Shown here: positions 57,492-64,000 of the stretch, in pieces
Numbering within the stretch: position 1 is the first letter of the stretch
Layout: the number at the start of each line of letters is the position of its first letter
Assembly (NCBI GenBank): GCA_015680685.1
Contig: MNCI01004442.1
Location: forward strand, 2,573-66,572
Length of the DNA stretch: 64,000 bases
Origin: Gnetum montanum
Lineage: Eukaryota; Streptophyta; Gnetopsida; Gnetales; Gnetaceae
Reading direction: 5' to 3'
Program-made: the position numbers and the translations under genes
Notes under the pieces: generated by a model
Seen by the model: only the letters and a program-made list of their open reading frames with translations
Told to the model about the DNA's origin: nothing
Database searches by the model: none

Positions 57492-57716
57492 TACCCTCAC
57501 GACTGACTAAAAACTTATCCTCAAGTTTAAATAGAAAAAGGATAGAGTTTCTTAAGAACTTTTGGGGTTACATGGACTTCAACATTATGATACATATATA
57601 CATGATTAACTATCCTAGGAATGGTACATCATGCTTTGAATGGTATTACAAAATTATTATGCAATGCATGATTTACACATATGACAAAAACAAAACAAAG
57701 CCTAATGTAGCTCTCT

Positions 57717-60455
57717 TCAAGTTTTAGGTGGTAGTGACTCCTCCATTGGCCTATTATCTTTCTTGTCTACCTTCTCGAACTCATATTGGTTTAGCAATGC
57801 TATAAGCTTCTCTTTCTCTAATTGAGGGTCATCTATTGTCCATGCAAATTTAGCAATGTTGATTGGGGTTGGTACATTCCAAGCATATGGTAGTTGTGAA
57901 AACATCTTGTTAGCCTTAACATACCATGCTAGAAATTGCATCCTTTCTTCTTCAGCAGCTCTAGCGACTTTCTTTAATTCCTGATAATCTGTTATTCTTT
58001 TAGCTAGTTTTGTTGCTACATCTTTTTGATCCTGGTAGCTAGCCTTGACTACTTATAGTTTGGAGTTCACTATGTTAAGATGTTCTTGTGCATCCTTTTT
58101 ATCCACAAAATCCTTTTCATATATTGAGTATATTGTAGCCACTTGCTACTCTAGTTCTATTCTCAATCCGCCTACTATCAACATAGTGAAGTTAGCATAT
58201 TTGAGATTTGCTAACTCCATGTAATCTATTAAGTTCTCAATTTGTAGGTCTTTATTCTTTATCTCAGCTTGATAAATATGGGCAAAACTAGCTAAGATAG
58301 GTTGCCAATTAGGTCTACGTTTTGTGATGGAACTGATTCTACCTTTGGCCATCTTGATTTCCTTCTCATTGATCTTTTCATACATGCACACTTGATCTTT
58401 GAAGTGCCCTTTTAGCCTTCCATGCTTCTTGGCCTCATTTTACCCTGTGCTAATTTCAATTGCCAATTTTTGTTATATTATGCATACTTCTTCCATTGAT
58501 AGTATTTTATTCTCACACACCAACTATATTATGCCAAGGTTGACTCTAGTGAACTGCTCTCTTAATTAATGGATGCTCTTTTGTAGTATATTTTTCTGCT
58601 TCTTAATATCCATCAACCTCATATTTTCTACAACAATCTTTTTGTTCTCTTCTTCTAATGTAGCAATAACATTGGCATGTGCATACATTTAGGCATATGC
58701 TATTAAAGTATTTTACACTATCTTCTTCTTTTCTATCTTCATTTTTTGTTTAGCTATCAATTTACCAATCTACTCATCTCTTAATTATGTAAGCTATTCA
58801 TATGTAATGTATCATGATAGATCTTATATTTTAGCTCTCAGTGCAACTAATTCTTCTTGTAACCTCTACCCTTGACTTTTTGCATGTTGCATCTCAATTT
58901 TTGTCATGACCAATTTACCTTTTATTGAGATTAGTTCTGAATAAACTATAGTAATATCACTGGAGATATCAAAAATATTCTGCATGACTTGTCCTATCTA
59001 CAATAGTCTCTCTAGTACCTCTTCATGCTCTGCAAGGGTCATTGATGTTCTAGTTAAGGTTTCCATATCTTTAGTTCCATAAATATCTACTAGTGGCACA
59101 ACATGAATATTGAAGGATTCCTTGATATGATTAATTATAACTTTTGTTGCTCCTGCTGCATCTTGATGTTGCATCACCACAACTATGGTCACTTCTCTGG
59201 TATATAACATTACATGGAAGGATGCAGTATTCCCTAAGATCTATTATGCCCAATCATCATCCTCTTCTACTTACAAAGAGACTTGACCACTTGTTGGTCT
59301 TGTTGATATGATGGGTTTTCTAGGATTATCCCTAACTTTATACATGCTTGACACCTCCCTACTACTTTAACTTATTATCTCTATGATCTATTGTAGGTGG
59401 CTCATAGAGGACCTATAATCTTGTTATGATAGTGGAGAACTTTATCTTGTTTGGCATGTATCTAGAGTTGATTCACTAGCTCTTGCTTCTCCTATTCCTG
59501 TGGCTAGAATGTTTGCCACTAGTGTGGATCTTATTGCTACCTTAGTTCCTACCAATTTCTTAATCTAATCCTTCTTGGGTGGCATTGGCTTTAAGATTTC
59601 AACATTTGATGCATTTTGGGCCTTATGAAGAACATCATTAGTGTATCCCAAAATTCTAGCTTGTCAACATAATTTCCTAATAAGATAAGAAAATGGAGAA
59701 GTGGGTTTTCTTATCTGTTTTTACTCGAACCTTCCCTATATCTATAGGAATAGCAAATAAGCAATGTTGGCTTGGAATTTTTCCATTATAATAGCACTTC
59801 CTCTAGCAACATAGGTGGAAATTCAATCAAGCCTCTTCATTAGGAATATGTGGTGTGTCCAAATCTTGAAATAAATCTTCTCAATAGTGGACAATATGTT
59901 ATACTATTTTTCAATGGTTCTATGTGTCCTCTACAGTCATAGATTCCTTACATCTATGTTAGAGCTTATAGATATCTAAGCTATGTTGGCCCTGACATTT
60001 GGTATATTAAGTATCTCTGTAATTTATTCTATAAAGTATGGCACTATAACTCCCTCAACTTTTACCATAGCATCATCTTGTTTTTTTTCCCCCCAAAATT
60101 AATAGATTTCTCCTAAGTACCATTTACCATTGCTTGAGATAGTGGATCATAAGAAAGAGATTTGAAGTTGGTCACATACCTCTCTAGGTGTAATCTCCAT
60201 GGAAGGTACAAAATTTAGTTTCTCTATGATAGTGGACATTATGGACTTCTCCTAAACGACCTATAGACACTTATTGTAGAGTATAAGATATTGTCCTTAT
60301 TTTGGAGTTAACAGTGCATCAACTATTACTTGCATGGATTATCCTATTACAAGTGTAGGTTGATGGATACTATAGGATTGTACCTCTTACTTCATAGGAG
60401 GAGTTTTTTTTTTTTTTTTTTTTACACCTTATCCTCTACCTTTTCCTCTAGGACT
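57717..60455 (-). pseudogene. Retroelement ORF2 (copy 3), best preserved
   Basis: About 900 codons, least broken in its C-terminal half. Open pieces are 59,210-58,998 (IIVVMQHQDAAGATKVIINH region, with HIKESFNIHVVPLVDIYGTK and LAEHEEVLERLL), 58,391-58,146 (KRRPNWQPILASFAHIYQAE) and 57,941-57,717 (QFLAWYVKANKMFSQLPYAW, TIDDPQLEKEKLIALLNQYE, ending ESLPPKT). Between them is a long Lys/Glu/Leu-rich coiled-coil-like region. The N-terminal part has YVARGSAIIMEKFQANIAYL, PTSPFSYLIRKL and ARILGYTNDVLHKAQNASNV, resembling by eye the 'putative plant transposon protein' domain. The start is decayed: the ATG context reads TTGTAAATGCTGTTAAAGAG where copies 1 and 2 have an AG before ATG. Scattered stops remain. 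Role unknown. Confidence 0.78.
60403..60423. repeat. Poly-T/A run
   Basis: An uninterrupted run of about 20 T on the plus strand, inside the N-terminal region of ORF2 copy 3, where it would encode poly-Lys on the minus strand. Homopolymer expansion or a tail of a vanished insertion are both possible. Confidence 0.8.
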
Positions 60456-60999
60456 TTTCTCCCTTGGTTGTCGTGGTCCTTCAAGTTCGGGTCTCTTTAA
60501 CAGCATTTACAATTACAAAGACTTTTAAGATTACCCAAATATCTCAAAATAATTTTAAATGGTTCTTAACATCTCATCAAATTTTGGGTTTTGATCAAAA
60601 TCTTTATTCATTATCAACTTTATTTTCTATTTGGATTGTAGAGTTAGAGAAATTTTTCATTCAGATAAAACCTTTTATATGAAAAATAGTTACCTGAATA
60701 ATTTCTAATAGTTAGAAATAATTTTATCTTAAATGACCTACCACAATCTTTGATTTATTCTTTAAAATATATATAAATGATCATTTTGAAAGAAACATTA
60801 AGTTTACTAGGTTATGTTCGATTAGAATATGTGATTTCTTATTGATTTTCTATTTTAGTTCTTGGATCTTCTTATTTAACAATTTCTTCTAGTGTATAGG
60901 GAGAGTGAAATGTGTCCTTTTGTAAGTTTTTTATTTTTTTCATTTTCTTAGAACAAGAGCTAATAAATATGTTATATTTTTCCATGCATGTTTTGAATA

Positions 61000-63240
61000 G
61001 TGTAGTATTCTCGTTCTCTAGCCACTATGTGTCTTTTAGCTTAGTGGCTATTTTGTAGATATGGTTTTGCACACACACTTGTTCCTAAAGTTCGTTATGG
61101 GTTGGTATAGGGATCATGTTAATAATTTTAACTTTCAACCCACAATAACATCATTTATCATTACTAGAAATGGATGGAATTTTTTATCTCTCCATAGTTT
61201 CATGTTCAATTTTCATGTTTTGTTTTGGAGTCATGATGGTTGTTGACTTTTGCATAGGATTAGAAGGCATTATTTTTGTAAGGAAGGGTTTGCATCATAT
61301 TTTTCTTACACTAGTTATGATGAGCTAGTAGGTCTACTAGTTTTATTCACATGTGTTAGAACTATCTTAAAGAAAGAACATTTTCAAGGCTTGTGCTCAA
61401 GGTTACCAACATAACTATTCTTTTATATGTTAATAACACAAATGAAATTCTTATATTGAGGTTGTAATGCTAATTCTTCCTACATTTTTGGTGATGACAT
61501 ACGTTATAGGGAGGTATTAGAGTATTGAGAATATGATGGATGGAAAGAGACATGGAATGTTTCTTGCATAGAAAATGTTGTGGGTTGATGATATTTAAGA
61601 GGGTAGTAGTAGTGAGTTGAGGCATGGGCAATAGATCCATTAGGAGAAATAAGTTGTTAAACATAGTATCCATAAGGGTCTAACTAGTAATAAGGATATT
61701 TTTTATTTCATGATGAACTCTCTCATGATAGTATGTTCTACCATTTTTGTTGATAGTAATCTTAAGGTTGAAAGGCGTTTGACCTAGACATTACTATTAG
61801 TAGTAGGATTGTCTATAATTATCTTATGGATAAGGTAATTTCTTGGGAATTTCCTTTTCATGAACTTGGAAGTCAAAGCAAAATCTCCAAACTCTTGTAG
61901 ATGTAACATAATTGGATAATAGTTCTTTGGATCTTCATATAAATAGATGTTACATTCATCATCCTTTTATGCACCTGAGTTTGCAATCTCTTTCACTGCT
62001 ATATGTTTTTGGTTTTGCTAATAAGTGTTCTTAATTGTTTTCTTGTTCTTTTTCTCCTTGTTGTTTTGATCAATTGATCCTACTTACTTTACCTTTTTCT
62101 CTATGATTTTCAAGTTGGTTGTAAGGTTTTCATCTACCAATTCCAATATCTTATCTACCCTTGCTTCAATATCAATCATAGACTTTTGTATTAGTAAGGT
62201 TTTATGTAAAATCATCCCATCAAGAGCTGCCTCTTCTTCTTGATCATAAATATAGATCTTCTTCTTTTGAAGACTTTGGTTCTAGTTATATTCCTCTATG
62301 TTCTCCCTATTGCATAGCTCTCCTTCTTCTTTTGCCACTTGTTAATTAGCATGTGTATCTAATCAGTTCTAAGCTCTATTAATCTTCCTTTGGCATAGAT
62401 TCCAAGGGTCTCTCTTATTTTGTTACAAATCACATCTATGATGTAATGAATTTTCTTTTCTTCAAAAAATCCATGGCTTGAGCATCTATGCAGTAGAGAA
62501 TAATATCTAGCAAAGTCTGAATCAAGGGATTCATGGTTCACTTACTATCATCCTTAAATTTATTTTATTAGATTGGAAACTCTTGAATATGTTTGGTATT
62601 TCTTATTGAAGAGCTCAAACATTATAGACCATCAATGGATTGAATCTATTTCTAATGATCTATACCAACTTTTAACTTCTTCTATTAGTGTTTTAGGGAA
62701 GAGCTTAATCTTTAATCATTTACTTTCAATATTTTGTAAGGCATAGGCATCATGGAAGAGTTTTAAATGATGTTGTGGATCAAAATTATAGCCTTCCCCA
62801 AATCTAGGAATGCTATTCATATCAAGTAATTTAATGCAACTTTTTCTTTAATCCCTATGTGGAATTCTAACTGCCTCCATGATCTATATCATACTTCTAG
62901 TAGCCAACAAGAGTTCATTATCATTAAATATATCATGATCATAATCTCTATTTTTATTTGTTCAATTATGATAGTTACATCTATTTTCCATTTAATACCT
63001 TCTATCTTATCTTTTATCTATATTTCTATCTTCATCTTAATCCCATAGTGAAGCTCTATCTCCATACCTACGATCATTTTCATCAAATCTAGATGTCAAA
63101 GATGAAGAGGAAGATGGTGAACTAGGAGAATTTTCATGGCTTTTATATCTCCCTCTATGGTCCCTTGGTTCATCTTTTCTAGGATTGGTGAAGGTCCTAG
63201 GCCTTGAGGACCTCATTGTTCTAACATTGGTTCCATCTTC
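61000..63240 (-). pseudogene. Gypsy-type gag (copy 3)
   Basis: A counterpart of the gag at 49.9-52.25 kb. The open piece 62,541-62,359 contains ESLDSDFARYYSLLHRCSSH and an IHYIIDVICNKI block, matching ETLDAIMDRYYSLLHRC of copy 2. Plus-strand blocks at 62,560-62,830 mirror the copy 2 region encoding the WYRSL signature, and an Arg/Asp-rich segment lies near 63,050-63,190. Stops and frameshifts are many. Confidence 0.65.
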
Positions 63241-63525
63241 TCAAGAATTATCCACAATAGTTGAACATAGTCTTTGAATGTATTAAGGATCTGAATGAGT
63301 ATACAAGACCTTTGTTTACAGCAATTTACTTTAATTTATTTCAATATAAATCCTATCATTACTCTTACTAGCGTTCTCATTGTGTGATGGACTATCGGCC
63401 CTATGTAAAGAATATATGTTTTTAGTCAATAATGTACAGCTCAAATATTAATATTTTCTAATAGATAAATTGTTAATTCTTTTATAATAATTATTTATAA
63501 TATAAATAATCTAGATTAGCATCAC

Positions 63526-63547
63526 CAATCCTCAATAGTGGCACCAT
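63526..63547 (-). other. Primer binding site, tRNA-Asp-like (copy 3)
   Basis: On the minus strand ATGGTGCCACTATTGAGGAT follows the LTR end CTCATCA. It resembles TGGCGCCGTTGCCGGGGA and agrees with the site in copy 2. Confidence 0.65.
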
Positions 63548-64000
63548 TGATGAGTGGCAATAATCCCCTATGCCCAATCATACAAATCACAATTGTTCAC
63601 ATGCAATATAGTTGAATTTCATGGATGGGACTAGTGTCGTATCTAGATTATTAAGTATTGATTGTAGGTCATTGTATTCCCACTTGGACTACTGGTAGCT
63701 CTATCATGTATGATTTAGTCCAAAGTAAGGTATATGATTATGATGTTGTTGGAGCCTTGAACTAAAGTAAATAATGACAAAGAAATTAATTATTTAATCT
63801 AATTAACAATAAAATTAAATCCTAAATTATTATAAGGATGATGAGTATTTGTTTCAAGCTTGCTATAAAAGTCCTAAACTTATGTATTCATTGCTAGGAT
63901 TACCAAGAATTATGCTAATGGATTAACCAAGTAATAATTCCACTAGGATTATCAAGTGAATGCATGTTTATGCTCAAAACTAGTTGCACTTATTCCACAA
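63548..64000 (-). repeat. 5' LTR of the copy 3 element (partial)
   Basis: It begins, on the plus strand, TGATGAGTGGCAATAATCCC. It contains GATGATGAGTATTTGTTTCA and ATTGCTAGGATTACCAAGAA blocks shared with the other LTRs of the family. It is cut by the window edge. Confidence 0.8.

Larger units (their letters stand above)
56741..64000 (-). mobile_element. Gag + ORF2 gypsy-type element, copy 3, runs off the window
   Basis: It has the same layout as the element at 44-53 kb: left LTR, ORF2 (60.45-57.72 kb), gag (63.2-61.0 kb), primer site at 63.53 kb and the start of the right LTR. It differs from copy 2 throughout, so it is a different subfamily or a much older insertion. The two LTRs also differ strongly from each other. 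No pol motif was found. The right LTR continues past 64,000, so no target duplication can be checked. Confidence 0.75.

Overview
The window is nuclear DNA from a seed plant with a large, repeat-rich genome. A gymnosperm (conifer-type) genome is my best inference. The reasons are the low GC content, nested and heavily decayed LTR retrotransposons and LINEs, very few host genes, and plant-only families (DUF247, copia and gypsy lineages). I see no bacterial-style genes, CRISPR arrays or operons. Almost every open reading frame is a fragment of a decayed mobile element.

Layout. 0-1.1 kb: a GC-richer patch with a possible gene exon on the minus strand. 1.64-3.97 kb: a tandem array with a ~330-360 bp period built from three related sub-units. 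6.9-8.8 kb: an LTR plus the 3' end of a gypsy-type element (copy 4 of the family described below). 10.85-14.13 kb: two dead LINE reverse-transcriptase remnants. 14.48-15.9 kb: decayed Ty3/gypsy pol. 18.09-20.78 kb: a long non-pol second ORF ('ORF2', copy 1), cut by a complete minus-strand LTR element (20,779-27,437) and resuming at 27,443. 29.0-33.4 kb: an old LTR element with no visible pol and a 5S-rRNA-like fragment inside. 35.5-36.0 kb: a DUF247 pseudogene fragment. 36,813-41,635: a complete Ty1/copia element with perfect target-site duplications (TGAAG). 44,235-53,224: a complete 9 kb non-autonomous gypsy-type element with perfect TSDs (TAAAG), carrying gag and ORF2 (copy 2). 54.0-55.9 kb: a DUF247 gene, probably a recent pseudogene. 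56.7-64.0 kb: a third, diverged gag+ORF2 element running off the right edge (copy 3).

The most unusual content is the ORF2 family. Four copies of a ~900-residue coiled-coil-rich protein gene sit in gypsy-type elements with a tRNA-Asp-like primer binding site. Two copies have a splice-acceptor-like AG directly before the start codon; the third copy carries AA there. ORF2 lies downstream of pol in copy 1, and of gag alone in copies 2 and 3. This fits a spliced third ORF of an Athila-like lineage and its non-autonomous derivatives. Its function is unknown. All assignments were made by eye; no database search was run.
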